Shown here in pieces: positions 1 through 11,069 of a stretch of DNA of 64,000 nt. The stretch is from the NCBI RefSeq assembly GCF_024679245.1, contig NC_090178.1, positions 4,510,702-4,574,701 of the forward strand, written 5' to 3'. Origin of the DNA: Pseudorasbora parva. Taxonomy: Eukaryota > Chordata > Actinopteri > Cypriniformes > Gobionidae. Under the pieces are notes generated by a model that saw nothing but the letters and a program-made list of their open reading frames with translations, was not told where the DNA came from and did no database searches. Each line of letters starts with the position of its first letter. Within the stretch, counting starts at the first letter, position 1. The position numbers and the translations under genes were made by a program.

Positions 1-179
1 GAAAATGAATGCTGAAAGGGTTAGATCACCCAAAAATGAAACCAAGCCTATGATTTACTCACCCTCATGTTTATAGGTGTATATCATATGACATTCTTCT
101 TTCAGACAAATACAATCGGAGTTATATTTAAAAAGTCCAGGCTAACGTTAATCCAAGCAGTAGGCTAGTTGTAGTTGTG

Positions 180-983
180 TTTGAAGTCCATAAAAAATGC
201 AGCTGTCCGTCAAATAACGTGCTCCACACGACTCCGATGGGTTAATAGAGCCTTCTGATTCGAATCGATGCGTTTGTGTAAGAAAAATATCCATATTAAA
301 AACGTTATAAAGGAAACCTGCCTTGAAGTCTTCCATTGTAACCCACAGCTGTTTCAGCCACAAGATGGCGCCAGCGTTAAGCACAGAAGTAGTACCGGTC
401 AAGATAACTCGTAGTACCCGTATGAGGGTGTTATCTGGAAATAACATACCGCTGGAATGCCCGATTGACCAATCAGAATCAAGTATTTCACAGACCCGTG
501 TAATAATAGTATATAACTGAAGCTATAAGTGCTTATATAAGTATATAATTCAGAACATGTTTTTGCTCCCATTATAGCTATCAATTAAATATTTCAAATA
601 AATGTTTTGCGTGCGTACTTAGTATGGCAATGAATTCATAGTTTATTAGTTTATTATTTAGTTATTTTTAAACAATTGATTGTCCAGAACCATGTATAAC
701 AACTTTTGATCAGGCATTTAAAACCGCTACCAGTGGACACGATTTCACAGGGGGACAGGATTTGTCATGACTACTTCTGTGCTTAACGCTGGCGCCATCT
801 TGTGGCTGAAACAGCCGTGGGTTACAATGGAAGACTTCAAGGCAGGTTTCCTTTATAACGTTTTTAATATGGATATTTTTCTTACACAAACGCATCGATT
901 CGAATCAGAAGGCTCTATTAACCCATCGGAGTCGTGTGGAGTACGTTATTTGACGGACAGCTGCATTTTTTATGGACTTCAAA
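180..983. repeat. Large foldback: two 214-bp inverted arms
   Basis: Arm 180-393 and arm 770-983 are reverse complements of equal length with only two mismatches that I can find (G/A near 221 and A/G near 356). They are separated by a 376-bp AT-rich spacer. Small open frames in the arms are mirror images of one another and have no recognisable domain. The near-identity implies a recent inverted duplication or gene conversion inside the surrounding TTAA element. Confidence 0.85.
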
Positions 984-1130
984 TCTTCAGCAATAGATAA
1001 AGGCTTAAAGCAGGTTGGAACTGTTTTCCTTCGCGGAAGCTTTGCGTAAGAGCTAATAAAATATTTAATCTCAAGACAATATTTTGTGTCTAATAATTAT
1101 TTATTTGAGACTAGTAGCCGTATAATAAGC

Positions 1131-1264
1131 GGGATAATGTCCACCCAGCCGGTTGTTACTGCAGAATAAACCCCTTCAGAGTGATGCTCCGCTTCGCCTC
1201 GGGGTCCTGATCACTCTGAAGGGGTTTATTCTGCGGTAACAACCGGCTGGGTGTACATTATCCC
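1131..1264. repeat. Hairpin MITE, about 56-bp arms
   Basis: The arm starting GGGATAATGTCCACCCAGCC pairs with the arm ending in its inverse at 1264, around a loop of about 20 bases near 1187-1208. Arms differ by only a few bases, for example ACTGCAG against the inverse of CTGCGGT. It looks like a foldback MITE nested in the 17-2473 element. No coding content. Confidence 0.75.
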
Positions 1265-1715
1265 TTACATAATTAATAAGTGATAATTGAATAATAATGG
1301 ACCAGAGTCAGTTATTCCACTTGTACTTTTATCATGCCTTGTTCAGATGTTTTATTTCAAGACATTTGTCAAGTTTTTGTCCTTAAAACGCTCTGATATC
1401 TTACACATCTCTTCATCCCACGCCTCCAAAATGTAATTTTAGAGCTCGTAATGGAGGCTTGAGCTATGCAGACTAATGCCGTTATTAATACAGTTATTAA
1501 TGCAGTTATTACAGAGAGCGAGAGAGATTAACCATGTGTGAATTAGTCTGTATGTCTCTGTGTTCGGCGCCAGCGTCTCTACTAATAGTGAAACTGTACA
1601 TTTATCTGCATTAAGAACAACGGCGTTATTCCCTCGCAAATGAGTGTAGGTTTTAAGTTGCTAAACTAATTACTGATAAAATCATCATAGTGGCGCTGCC
1701 AACACGTTTCTGTAC

Positions 1716-1738
1716 TGTGTGTGTGTGTGTGTGTGTGT

Positions 1739-1804
<66 letters not shown>
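1716..1804. repeat. (TG)n microsatellite
   Basis: About 44 dinucleotides of TG with a single TC interruption near 1742. Poly-His and Cys-Val open frames across it are artefacts. Confidence 0.97.
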
Positions 1805-1807
<3 letters not shown>

Positions 1808-2473
1808 AGTAGGAGTATAGTGTAAATGTTGTGGCAAAACATGGACATAATGCGTGGTTTTTATCCTGTTGTTTACTATATTTCTTTGCTTGGTCGGTGT
1901 CGCTGCGGGTTTTAGTTCTTTTGCAGTTGTAAAGACATTTAAAATAACTGAAATCATTTGGCGGAGGGATATGGAACTGTAATGCGGTCCAAACCTGCTG
2001 GAACTACTTTAGCCGCCATCTTCTCTGAAAATAATTGCACACCTTGTCAACCAATCAGATTGAAGCTTTCAACAGCCCGTAGTATGAATTTATATTTTCT
2101 CTGTGGCAATCGTGATATGTCGGCACTGTCAGCAAATTGTAAATAAATAAATAAATAATAATTGTTTGACATTTTTAGATAATTTTCCTCATTTTATGTT
2201 TGGTCTGCTAAAAACAAAATCTAACAGGGCAAACGCAGATTGAAGTCACGAACGCAGATTGAAAACAAACCTGGAAGAGGAGACATTATTTTTGGACCCA
2301 AATGTATTTTTGATGCTTCAAGAGATTCTAATTAACCCACTGATGTCTCATATGGACTACTTTGATGATGTTTTTATTCCCTTTCTGGACATGGACAGTA
2401 TACCATACATACATTGTCATTGAATGGGTGAGTCATTAATGACATATTTTTCGTTTTTGGGTGAACTAACCCT

Positions 2474-3777
2474 TTAAGGCGGCACACACTCTCCCGCTGG
2501 TGAGTGGGCAGTGCATAGATGGAGTGTGAGCTGTGAACATTGCATGTGTAAGACTGAAAAAACTAGTATATGCCGAAATGTCTGAATGAAGAACAAAGAC
2601 TCTCTGAGAAAATAAGGAAATTAACATCTGAACTGTCCCTCACACACCACTGGAGACGCAAGTCTCACCTCACTATCAGCTAATCTACATCTTTCCCTAT
2701 TGACTCCCTCTCCCCCAATTCATTCCCTCTCTCATGCTGAGATCACTGAAAATGCATCCAGAATCTCTATATTACAATGTCAATCCACACGATCGAGTAT
2801 CATATGTGTTTGATATCGTTTGAAATGTCTCAGTGCGACTGGTACAAATATCTCAACTCCACAGAAGTAAACTAGAACATCATAAATGTTTTAAGGGTTT
2901 AAAGATATCTTTCCTTGGTGTATGGTGGGTGTGGCTTTCAGCCATTTGGCCTCTCTTCTAATCAGGTCTATAGGACCTGATCAATGCAAATTCCTATTGT
3001 TAACTAGTGTTTCCATTTGAAAGAGTTTCAAATGGTTCTGGGTATGTATCTGGTTCTGGGTATTTAAGGAAATGTTGCAAAGAGCTCAGGGCTCGATACT
3101 GTACTCAGGTCAGCCCGTAATGCTGGACGTTTTAACCCATGCAGCATTATGTAACCTTGATAAGTCCGGTATACATCTCATTCTTTACTTTAGGGTATTT
3201 GATGTGAAGTATACCTTTGAATTGATTATGTAATTGGCGTTATACATTTACCTGATTGTTAATAAATTGTTATACTTTGATTGATTCTGACTTGCTCTGG
3301 AATTATTCAGGTTATGAACGGACATAATTTCAACAAAGGGTTAAACGGAATAATTAAATGTGTAGTTAAACTATTAAATATAAATTACCAAATAACCAAA
3401 TGGCATTCAAACCCAAATTCTAAATTATCATTAAATGGAGTCAGATTAACGAGGAATTGGAATAAAATCCCCTTTGCCCCGCTGAAAAGACGAACGCGCA
3501 GCGACCTTCACCCGCCGATCGTTAGCCTTCATTGGGACGATTTGGGCGACCTTACACATGTATGCGTCTGTGTGTAATATATTTCTGTTGCTCTTTGCCC
3601 TGTTTATTTCTGTTCAGTAACGCAGTTGTTAATGGAGTGTTTTGCAAACTACCCCATGTGTGCGTGGGATCGCCGACGCTGATAATAAACCCCTGTGAAA
3701 TATCAGATAACTGTTGTTGTGTGAGTTTTGCTTACACATGGCTACAACCAATCAGGCCATCAAACAAAGTCCCTTAA
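2474..3777. other. Unassigned AT-rich stretch, possible old LTR-like remnant
   Basis: No gene is recognised. Around 2930-3290 there is a TATA-like TATTTAAGG near 3060 followed about 200 bases later by AATAAA-like signals near 3260, an arrangement sometimes left by a solo LTR. I see no confident TG...CA ends, target duplication or primer-binding site. The open frames at 3281-3577 and 3532-3777 have no domain. Confidence 0.3.
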
Positions 3778-4468
3778 AGGTGCACTATGCAACTTTCCGT
3801 CCACTGGAGGGCGCCTATTCTAAACAAAGGCGTAGTTTGATGACGCCAAGTGTGAGCGCAGTATCTTGGGACATGTGGTCTTCACCTCACAGCCGGTGGA
3901 AAATAGGACTCGGGCAGAAATCACGTTCATGCGGTTATTAACGTTACTGTAGTGTGAAGCAGAGCAGGACCGAGTGTTGTGGAGCTGAGCACAGCTGCTG
4001 GAGCGATTGTTAAACCAGCACACTGCTCGCGAGTACCGGGACTTTTATTATGACAGGACGGGACGGGACACAGTCGCCGGGCGCGCGCACTTCCGCTTTT
4101 TCCAGTGATGATTATAAGGTAAAGCAGCTCTGTTTTTCATCTTAGATACATTTAAGTGTGTTGAAAATGATGTTCTGACGTTTCTCTGTGCGTTCGCTCT
4201 GCGCTGCTGTGACTTGTTCACACTGCTAAGAGAAAAGCGCTTCTGCAGAATAAACCCGAGTGTAGCGCAGATATGACGCGTTTGACAGGCGACTCCCTCA
4301 AACGCTATGGTGACACGTCCCGGTCCTTAGTTAAAATAGCAATTTTCTCACAATTTACAAATAGTTGGAAACATTTGGGATATTGTAAATACTCAACTGA
4401 ACAAAAAATATAACACTGGCCTAGTGGTTTTTGCATATTTTACTGCAAAAATACTACATAGTGCACCT
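3778..4468. mobile_element. TTAA MITE, family A, copy 1
   Basis: Exact TTAA flanks at 3774-3777 and 4469-4472. Termini are AGGTGCACTATGCAACT and its partner ACATAGTGCACCT. The element is 691 bp and non-coding as far as I can see. It is the most complete of three copies in the window, the others starting at 39694 and 41484. The segment near 4125-4185, beginning CAGCTCTGTTTTTCATCTTA, is the ancestor-like version of the 65-bp satellite unit at 42.6-53 kb. Confidence 0.85.
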
Positions 4469-6050
4469 TTAATGAACACAATAACCAGGTGTAGCATCAA
4501 TATCAATAAATACAGTTTCTTTCAATCTTTTACATTTGAACTGCCATCCATACATTTTTACAATAAACATTTATTCTGAATTCAGATTCTAAGCAATTTC
4601 AATAATGCATTTTAAAAATGTAAAATATGATTGTTTAAATCAGATAGATGCAAAGAGTAAATAATAAACTATGGCATGCCCCCCTGCCCCAAAAAAAACT
4701 TATTTCCTGTGTTTTCCTCATTCACGTATGACTAACAAATATGCATCACATTAAATTTTTTAGTTTGTTTATATACTAAAACTGTGTAATCCAAATGGAT
4801 GGATGTTTTATATGCTAAATTTCGATTTGACATAAACTCTTACGTCTCAGTCCTCAAGAATCAACAGTCCTCGCAGTGAACTCTCAGTATAAACCCTAAA
4901 CGCCAAGCGTAAAGCCAGTTAATGCTCGACACTATTTGATCAAACCCTCCGTTCGGATTCGGCGACTCCCTTCAGACGCTGCTCCCAAATTCCACACTGT
5001 AGGCGGACTGTATTGACTTCTCTTCCCCCTTTCACCTCTTCCTTGGCTTTGGCCAAGCGTGCAAATGGCAAATGGACAGCACGAGTCCCCGTGGCCCAGA
5101 CGGCCCATGTCTTATTCATGAACGCCAGCCTCTCGTGTCACACTCCATATGAAAGGACAAGCTCGGGCCTGAGCGAGACTCCCACGGCTGTCCTCCATGA
5201 CATTTTTTTGCTTTACGCACCGCCGTGCTCCCTTTCTGCTGAGGCCCGGAGTAATAATAGTAATGGCCAAGCGAGACGGGAAAACATGGCTCTGGTGCTG
5301 CTTTCTCCCAAGATGCATCCGCTGTATGCGCAGCTGTCCGCATTGACATGGCGGGGTAATTGGTGTGCATCCCTGACTGCTCCCAGTCCGAGTGTGCTGC
5401 ACTGCTGTTCACCGACTGCACTGATATTGAACCTCATGAGCGACTGACACAGGCATCAGAGCGCTCCTCGTGTGGAGACGCAACTCAACAGTTGATTCAA
5501 ATTCATAATGTTGCTGAAATGATGCAATTCTCTTCAAAATAAAGTGGGCGTTCGCACCAATACAACAGAAGAACCATATTTGGTACCTTCCAGTGATCCC
5601 TCACAGGAATCACCTTTAAAGAACGTCGAATGGGAAGATTTCATGGATGTTAATGGTTCTTCATCGAAACCATTGCATGCATAACAATATTTCACAGCAC
5701 ACGATATTGAACTGTTTTACTGATACTTTTTAAAGTGTTAATTGACATTTAACTTTCTTTTTAGATGCCATCTTAGAGGGATTTTTGGCATTCAAATTTG
5801 CATTGATAATTAAAATTCCAATTTAGTTTGAACTTAGGATGCAGAACTGTAATTTGAGTTCATACCACTCATCTTTAACTAGACTTTTAATTGAACTAAA
5901 CCAATTTTAATTAAACTTGTAATAAATAAGCCTTAAGGTTTGAAGGTTTATTAGGTTTATTGCATATAGTTAAATATATTCCTTCATATCTGACAGGAAG
6001 ATTAAACAATTACTGTTGATCTAATTTATTTTATACTGTACGTGTGTATG
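4469..6050. other. Mostly single-copy non-coding DNA
   Basis: 4850-5540 is GC-richer and not obviously repetitive. A 144-codon open frame at 5013-5447 (+) overlaps equally long frames on the other strand and shows no domain, signal peptide or splice context, so I do not call a gene. 5570-5700 looks like a decayed MITE with repeated AGAACC-type words. 5700-6040 is AT-rich with nothing recognisable. The 4850-5540 block is a candidate conserved non-coding element, but that cannot be judged from one sequence. Confidence 0.4.
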
Positions 6051-6530
6051 TATGCACACACACACACGCACACACACGTTTGTTTTTGTGACATATGGGG
6101 ACATTCCATTGACGTAATGGTTTTTATACTGTACAAACCATATTTTCTATCCCCTTACACTGCCCCTGCCCCTAAACCTACCCATCACAGGAAACATTCT
6201 GCATTTTTACTTTCTCAAAAAAAACTCATCCTGTATGATTTATAAGCCTTTTGAAAAGTGGGGACATGGCCAATGTCCTCATATTACACCCTCTCTTGTA
6301 ATACCTATGTCATTTGTCATTATACACATTTGTCCTCATATGTCACAAAAACATGCCCCCCCCCCCCACACACACCCACCCACACACATATACAGTGTGT
6401 ATTGTAGTGCTGTCAAATCAATAAATCAATTAGAAAAAAAAGGTTTGTGTTAATAATGTGTGTGTGTGTGTGTGTGTGCGTGCGTGCGTGCGTGTGTGTG
6501 TGTGTGTGTGTGTGAGTGAGTGTGTATATA
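6051..6530. mobile_element. MITE flanked by microsatellites
   Basis: A 271-bp element at 6082-6352 has inverted ends GTTTTTGTGACATATGGGGA and the inverse GTCCTCATATGTCACAAAAA. It is flanked by (CA)n at 6055-6078 and, after a C-run and CA-rich stretch at 6356-6395, by (TG)n with a GTGC block at 6459-6513. I recognise the interior (CCCCTGCCCCTAAACCTACC) as a very common teleost interspersed repeat, but do not assign a named family. Confidence 0.65.
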
Positions 6531-6545
6531 AATGTATACGTTCTT

Positions 6546-6604
6546 GAAAAATTAAGAGACCACTTCACATGAGAAATCAATGTTAAGTGGTCTCTTCATT
6601 TTTT
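6546..6604. repeat. Short hairpin inverted repeat
   Basis: AAGAGACCACTT at 6554-6565 pairs perfectly with AAGTGGTCTCTT at 6585-6596, and the pairing continues weakly into flanking A- and T-runs. Probably the terminus of a small MITE. No transcript evidence. Confidence 0.55.
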
Positions 6605-7602
6605 CCAGAGTAAATTCTTGTCACTCTGTTCCTGTGTGCTGTGGTCAATTCCATGTAAAAAAAATCAGATTCTCAGTTCTGAATTTTGCTCATCCCTGCT
6701 TTGCACAAAATATACTCACAGTATTTCTTTAAAATTGGCCATAAAGTGTCTGCAGTGTGCTCATGTTTGCTCTGAGTGCAGTCTATGTAGGCAGCTCACT
6801 CGCTTTTACGAGAATGGCTGATATCCGCAGATAAGCATCCGACCGGGCAGCTGGGATGAATGAAGACGTGTCTGCGTGATTTAGTGCTGATGAAACTTCT
6901 TTCATGAATATTATGGTGATTTATGTGAGGGAGAACATGAATGGGAAATTAGGAGTAGCTCACTCAAAAATGACAATTCTGGCTTTATTTATTTTCCCTA
7001 AAGTCATTTATTCCGTGGAACACAAAATGAGAAATTATAAAGGATCATGACAGAAACAAAGTTATATGAGGTTGGAAGGATTTTTGGAAGGCGGGCGAGG
7101 GGTTTCCTTCACACAAATTCCTTCTTTAGCCCTGTTTGGGCAGTAATTGTTTCTCGTGGGGTCATAAGGTATTTTCATCATTGACAGGGGCTAGTCTGTG
7201 ATTTTATTGCCGTCTGAATCCAGAATGTCAGTGTTTTTCTCCCACCACCCCCGAAAAAATCCCCGGCTGAATTACCGACTGTTTTTAGACAAACACAATT
7301 CGTGTGTTGATTTATTGCCGTCCGAATCCACATCTCTGAGTTTTCAAGACTATATCACTTCAAAATGTACTGTTTATATCCTTTTTGACCCCTGCAGAGC
7401 ACCGTACGGTTGCGCTTCGCTGTAATTTGGATGCATTTTAAAGTGCCAGTGAACCGGAAGTAGAAACTAAGTTTTCTTCAGACGTATTTTCCCAGTGAAA
7501 CGGAATATTGAGGGCAGGTTTTACTTCAGCGCTCCTCCTCTCCATCTCTTGCTCATAGCAGAATAACAAATAATAATCCATTTTATATACTTTTTACATA
7601 TA
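6605..7602. other. No gene; fragmentary repeats
   Basis: No domain-bearing open frame. Around 7200-7340 a short phrase (TTTATTGCCGTCTGAATCCA, then TTTATTGCCGTCCGAATCCA) is repeated directly about 110 bp apart, suggesting an old repeat fragment with an internal duplication. Confidence 0.35.
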
Positions 7603-7827
7603 CAGTCTTGTGTCAAAATAATAGCAGTACAATGTGACTAACCAGAATAATCAAGGTTTTTCGTATATTTTTTTATTGCTACGTGGCAAACAAGTTACCA
7701 GTAGGTTCAGTAGATTCTCAGAAAACAAATGAGACCCAGCATTCATGATATGCACGCTCTTAAGGCTGTGCAATTGGGCAATTAGTTGAATTAGTTGAAA
7801 GGGGTGTGTTCAAAAAAAATAGCAGTG
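7603..7827 (+). repeat. Left TIR of the intact Tc1 element
   Basis: Begins CAGTCTTGTGTCAAAATAAT right after the TA target and ends with the inner direct-repeat motif AAAAATAGCAGTG. Likely carries two transposase binding sites (outer and inner). Partner is 9022-9234. Confidence 0.88.
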
Positions 7828-7941
7828 TGGCATTCAATCACTGAGGTCATCAATTTTGTGAAGAAACAGGTGTGAATCAGGTGGCCCCTATTTAAGGATG
7901 AAGCCAACACTTGTTGAACATGCATTTGAAAGCTGAGGAAA

Positions 7942-8937
7942 ATGGGTCGTTCAAGACATTGTTCAGAAGAACAGCGTACTTTGATTAAAAAGTTGATTAG
8001 AGAGGGGAAAACCTATAAAGAGGTGCAAAAAATGATAGGCTGTTCAGCTAAAATGATCTCCAATGCCTTAAAATGGAGAGCAAAACCAGAGAGACGTGGA
8101 AGAAAACGGAAGACAACCATCAAAATGGATAGAAGAATAACCAGAATGGCAAAGGCTCAGCCAATGATCACCTCCAGGATGATCAAAGACAGTCTGGAGT
8201 TACCTGTAAGTACTGTGACAGTTAGAAGACGTCTGTGTGAAGCTAATCTATTTTCAAGAATCCCCCGCAAAGTCCCTCTGTTAAAAAAAAGGCATGTGCA
8301 GAAGAGGTTACAATTTGCCAAAGAACACATCAACTGGCCTAAAGAGAAATGGAGGAACATTTTGTGGACTGATGAGAGTAAAATTGTTCTTTTTGGGTCC
8401 AAGGGCCACAGGCAGTTTGTGAGACGACCCCCAAACTCTGAATTCAAGCCACAGTACACAGTGAAGACAGTGAAGCATGGAGGTGCAAGCATCATGATAT
8501 GGGCATGTTTCTCCTACTATGGTGTTGGGCCTATTTATCGCATACCAGGGATCATGGATCAGTTTGCATATGTTAAAATACTTGAAGAGGTCATGTTGCC
8601 CTATGCTGAAGAGGACATGCCCTTGAAACGGTTGTTTCAACAAGACAATGACCCAAAACACACTAGTAAACGGGCAAAGTCTTGGTTCCAAACCAACAAA
8701 ATTAATGTTATGGAGTGGCCAGCCCAATCTCCAGACCTTAATCCAATTGAGAACTTGTGGGGTGATATCAAAAATGCTGTTTCTGAAGCAAAACCAAGAA
8801 ATGTGAATGAATTGTGGAATGTTGTTAAAGAATCATGGAGTGGAATAACAGCTGAGAGGTGCCACAAGTTGGTTGACTCCATGCCACACAGATGTCAAGC
8901 AGTTTTAAAAAACTGTGGTCATACAACTAAATATTAG
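7942..8937 (+). CDS. Tc1-family transposase, intact
   Basis: This 331-residue protein catalyses cut-and-paste transposition at TA sites. Residues 1-110 hold the two helix-turn-helix DNA-binding halves, rich in Arg and Lys, with a basic GRKRK-like linker near residues 53-57. The catalytic domain shows D144 in WTDES, D235 in QQDNDPKH and E270 in [11 protein letters not shown]. The 34 residues between D235 and E270 give the DD34E signature of Tc1. Length matches the usual 340 or so. The start at 7942 sits 114 bases inside the left TIR boundary in an acceptable context (AAAATGG), and there is no frameshift or early stop. It is the sole gene of its element and carries no introns. Expression or activity cannot be shown from sequence. 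Confidence 0.93.
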   Translation: MGRSRHCSEEQRTLIKKLIREGKTYKEVQKMIGCSAKMISNALKWRAKPERRGRKRKTTIKMDRRITRMAKAQPMITSRMIKDSLELPVSTVTVRRRLCEANLFSRIPRKVPLLKKRHVQKRLQFAKEHINWPKEKWRNILWTDESKIVLFGSKGHRQFVRRPPNSEFKPQYTVKTVKHGGASIMIWACFSYYGVGPIYRIPGIMDQFAYVKILEEVMLPYAEEDMPLKRLFQQDNDPKHTSKRAKSWFQTNKINVMEWPAQSPDLNPIENLWGDIKNAVSEAKPRNVNELWNVVKESWSGITAERCHKLVDSMPHRCQAVLKNCGHTTKY

Positions 8938-9021
8938 TTTAGTGATTCACAGGATTGCTAAATCCCAGAAAAAAAAAATGTTTGTACAAAATAGTTTTGA
9001 GTTTGTACAGTCAAAGGTAGA

Positions 9022-9234
9022 CACTGCTATTTTTTTGAACACACCCCTTTCAACTAATTGCCCAATTGCACAGCCTTAAGAGCCTGCATATCATGAATGC
9101 TGGGTCTTGTTTGTTTTCTGACAATCTACTGAACCTACTGGTAACTTGTTTGCCACGTAGCAATAAAAAATATACTAAAAACCTTGATTATTCTGGTTAG
9201 TCACATTGTACTGCTATTATTTTGAACAATACTG
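9022..9234 (-). repeat. Right TIR of the intact Tc1 element
   Basis: Inverse of the left TIR with about 95% identity, lacking its 9-bp internal repeat. Inner motif CACTGCTATTTTT at 9022 and outer copy near 9210. Ends CAATACTG before the TA target. The outermost bases differ slightly from the left end (CAGTATTG against CAGTCTTG). Confidence 0.88.
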
Positions 9235-9540
9235 TATATATATATATAGAGAGAGAGCTTTTCTAGGCATGGAAGGGGGAAATCTCCTCAACCACCACCA
9301 ATGTGCAGCATCCCCTGGATGATTCAACGGCAGCCATATTGTGCCAGAACGCTCACCACACACCAGCTTATGGTGGAGAGGAGACCGAGTTTTTGAAGCC
9401 AATCAGGATGATTAGGAGGCTATGATGGACAGAGGCCAATGGGCAAATTTGGCCAGGATGATGGGGTTACACCCCTAACAATTGAAGGGGGTTAAGGATA
9501 TTCAAACCCAAGCCGCCAGATTTTGATTAAAGATTACCAC
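9235..9540. other. Retroelement-like repeat fragment
   Basis: A short (TA)n/(GA)n run at 9235-9257 leads into a block around 9265-9475 with wording (GTGCAGCATCCCCTGGATGA, then GGGGTTACACCCCT) that I recognise as a widespread cyprinid repeat. I cannot place it in a family with confidence. No open frame. Confidence 0.35.
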
Positions 9541-9798
9541 CCCTTACGAAACAAAAATATATTGCAATATATTTGAAAATATCATGCAATACATTAGACA
9601 ATATATTCACATATATGGGATTTAATATTTATATTTTCTAATATATTGCAATATATTGAAAGTGGCAATCATTTGTATATTTTGCAATATATTGCATGAA
9701 TATATAATATATTTTATAATACCATCAATATATTATTCCATATATTAAAATATATTTCAAGAAAATATATTGGTAAATATATTTTCCTTTCGTAAGGG
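9541..9798. mobile_element. AT-rich palindromic MITE
   Basis: Perfect 11-bp inverted ends CCCTTACGAAA (9541-9551) and TTTCGTAAGGG (9788-9798). The 258-bp element is almost entirely A and T inside, with several copies of the self-complementary word GCAATATATTGC or close variants. No clear target duplication is visible. Confidence 0.65.
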
Positions 9799-10167
9799 AC
9801 GGCAAACTATTTTTTTCTGTGTAATAAGATGGATTTTGATTTCATGACAACTTTAAAGATCTAGACTTTTATTACTGAAATGTTGGCAAGTGTTTACAAG
9901 AGGAATATATTTCATCACCGCTCAAAAAAGAAAAGGAAGAAAAGCACGTAAACTTTTGAGATGGGCCGTTATTACGGCAGCAATTATATATGTTAAAATA
10001 ACCGCAGCATTATGATTACTCGTGTAAATAAGAGGCTGTATTCACGGATCTCCGCTCATTTCCATGTGGAATAAAATGACGTCCTTTATTTTAAGATAAA
10101 ATTCAAAACAGAAAACCATCTTAACTATAATGTGCATCTATATCTTCCTATTTTCAAACAGATTTAA
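9799..10167. other. No gene recognised
   Basis: AT-rich, no domain-bearing open frame and no clear repeat boundary. It separates the AT-rich MITE from the Kolobok-like element, whose TTAA starts at 10164. Confidence 0.4.
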
Positions 10168-10473
10168 AGGTCCCATTCTTCGCGTGTTTTCGAAGCTTTG
10201 ATTATGTTTACAGTGTGCAATATAACATGAGTTCATGTTTCGCGTGTAAAAAAACACAGTATTTTTCACACAATTTACTTATCTGTACACCGCTGTTTCC
10301 TCTGTCCTAAAAACGGCCTGATGATTTCCTTGTTCTGTGAAGTCCCTCCTTCAGAAACACGTAACGAGTTCTGATTAGGCCAGCGCTTCCCGCGCTGTGA
10401 TTGGACAGCAGCTTAGCGCACGTACCGGAAAGGTCCCGCCTCTTACCATAACGCGCTCAATGTTATTGCAAAA

Positions 10474-10580
10474 ATGTCTATATTGCCTTATCAATTTGAG
10501 CCGGAATCAGACCCGGAGAATATCGAAGAGGATCGATTACAACCTGCTCAGGAAAGACTTTTGCTGGATGTTTCAGAATG
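10474..10580 (+). CDS. First exon of a transposon gene, P2X7-like leader
   Basis: An ATG at 10474 opens 35 codons ending at a split Trp codon, immediately followed by a consensus-like donor GTAAGC at 10581. The peptide contains YQFEPESDPE and ends DVSEW. This resembles the N-terminal leader of fish proteins annotated as P2X purinoceptor 7-like, which continue after the Trp with a Cys-rich zinc-binding domain. That continuation is absent here, so this is an orphan exon with no predicted function on its own. It lies on the strand opposite the THAP exon of the same element. The resemblance is from memory of the family and unverified. Confidence 0.45.
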
Positions 10581-10793
10581 GTAAGCTGTCTATTCAGTAG
10601 TTTAAACTGATCATTACAAACACCAACAATCGATGGTGTCTGAATGAATTACTACACTTTTATATGCTAAGTTTTTCGGATTAGTTTCAATTACCATCTA
10701 ACGTTAGTTAACAAAGCTAAACAGCGTTGCACTTTGTGTCATGAGTTACATAAACTGTTAAACGGACCGACTTAAATAATAAAATACACTTAC

Positions 10794-11069
10794 CGGTTGT
10801 GGTCCATAAACAACGCCTTCTCCAGACAAAGAGGGAACTGCGTCATCTTTTAAGAATAATCTTTCTGCGAATCCGGCATTAAACTGATTGAGATTGAGGA
10901 AGCAGTCCTCAGCAAAATGTGCTGCACATAGTTTTAAATTGTGATTATAATTTTCCCGAACCGAGTTAACCATAAACTGTAGCCATTGATCTCTACGTAC
11001 AGCGTCTGTGGGAAGGCCAAACAAAGGTGATTTGACTCCGGGATGAAAATAACAGCGTTTCAATGGCAT
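10794..11069 (-). CDS. THAP-type zinc finger exon of a Kolobok-like transposon
   Basis: Reading from the ATG at 11069 the peptide starts MPLKRCYFHPG and shows the THAP pattern: an early Cys, a conserved Trp in DQWLQF about residue 29, then LCAAHF supplying the second Cys/His pair, followed by DCF and an AVPSL box like the AVPTLF motif that closes THAP domains. The usual first CxxC appears reduced, since only one Cys is obvious before the Trp, so metal binding may be impaired. The exon ends CAACCG before the donor GTAAGT at 10793-10788. An upstream in-frame ATG exists at 11081. THAP domains bind DNA in P-element and Kolobok transposases; no catalytic domain remains in this copy. Confidence 0.68.

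Larger units (their letters stand above)
17..2473. mobile_element. TTAA-type DNA transposon, non-autonomous, with nested repeats
   Basis: The left end reads AGGGTTAGATCACCCAAAAA and the right end is its near inverse, ending GGGTGAACTAACCCT. The right end is followed by TTAA and the left is preceded by TGAA, one substitution from TTAA. This pattern fits TTAA-inserting elements (Kolobok or piggyBac type). The same terminus recurs on the small element at 35725-35926. No transposase is visible. The interior holds a foldback, a hairpin MITE and a (TG)n tract, so the length is inflated by later events. Ends are seen directly; the claim that it is one element is inference. Confidence 0.6.
7603..9234 (+). 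mobile_element. Complete Tc1-like transposon with long terminal inverted repeats
   Basis: The 1632-bp element is bounded by TA dinucleotides at 7601-7602 and 9235-9236, the Tc1/mariner target duplication. Terminal repeats of 225 bp (7603-7827) and 213 bp (9022-9234) are about 95% identical. The left arm carries an extra TTAGTTGAA. Each arm holds an outer and an inner copy of a CAAAA...ATAGCAGT motif (left copies near 7613 and 7811), the IR/DR arrangement in which transposase binds two sites per end. It encodes one uninterrupted transposase. Intact ends, flanks and gene suggest a young insertion, possibly still mobile. Confidence 0.92.

Noticed and set aside
2930..3290. Solo LTR
   Set aside because: TATA-like and polyadenylation-like words occur in order, but no inverted TG/CA ends, target duplication or primer-binding site could be fixed.
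3820..4023. Short minus-strand frame conserved in three MITE copies (also near 39541-39939 and 41439-41882)
   Set aside because: The frames are conserved only because the MITE DNA is; they contain no domain and are shifted by indels between copies.
5013..5447. 144-codon open frame in GC-richer DNA
   Set aside because: Equally long frames overlap it on the other strand, no domain or splice context is visible, and composition explains the openness.
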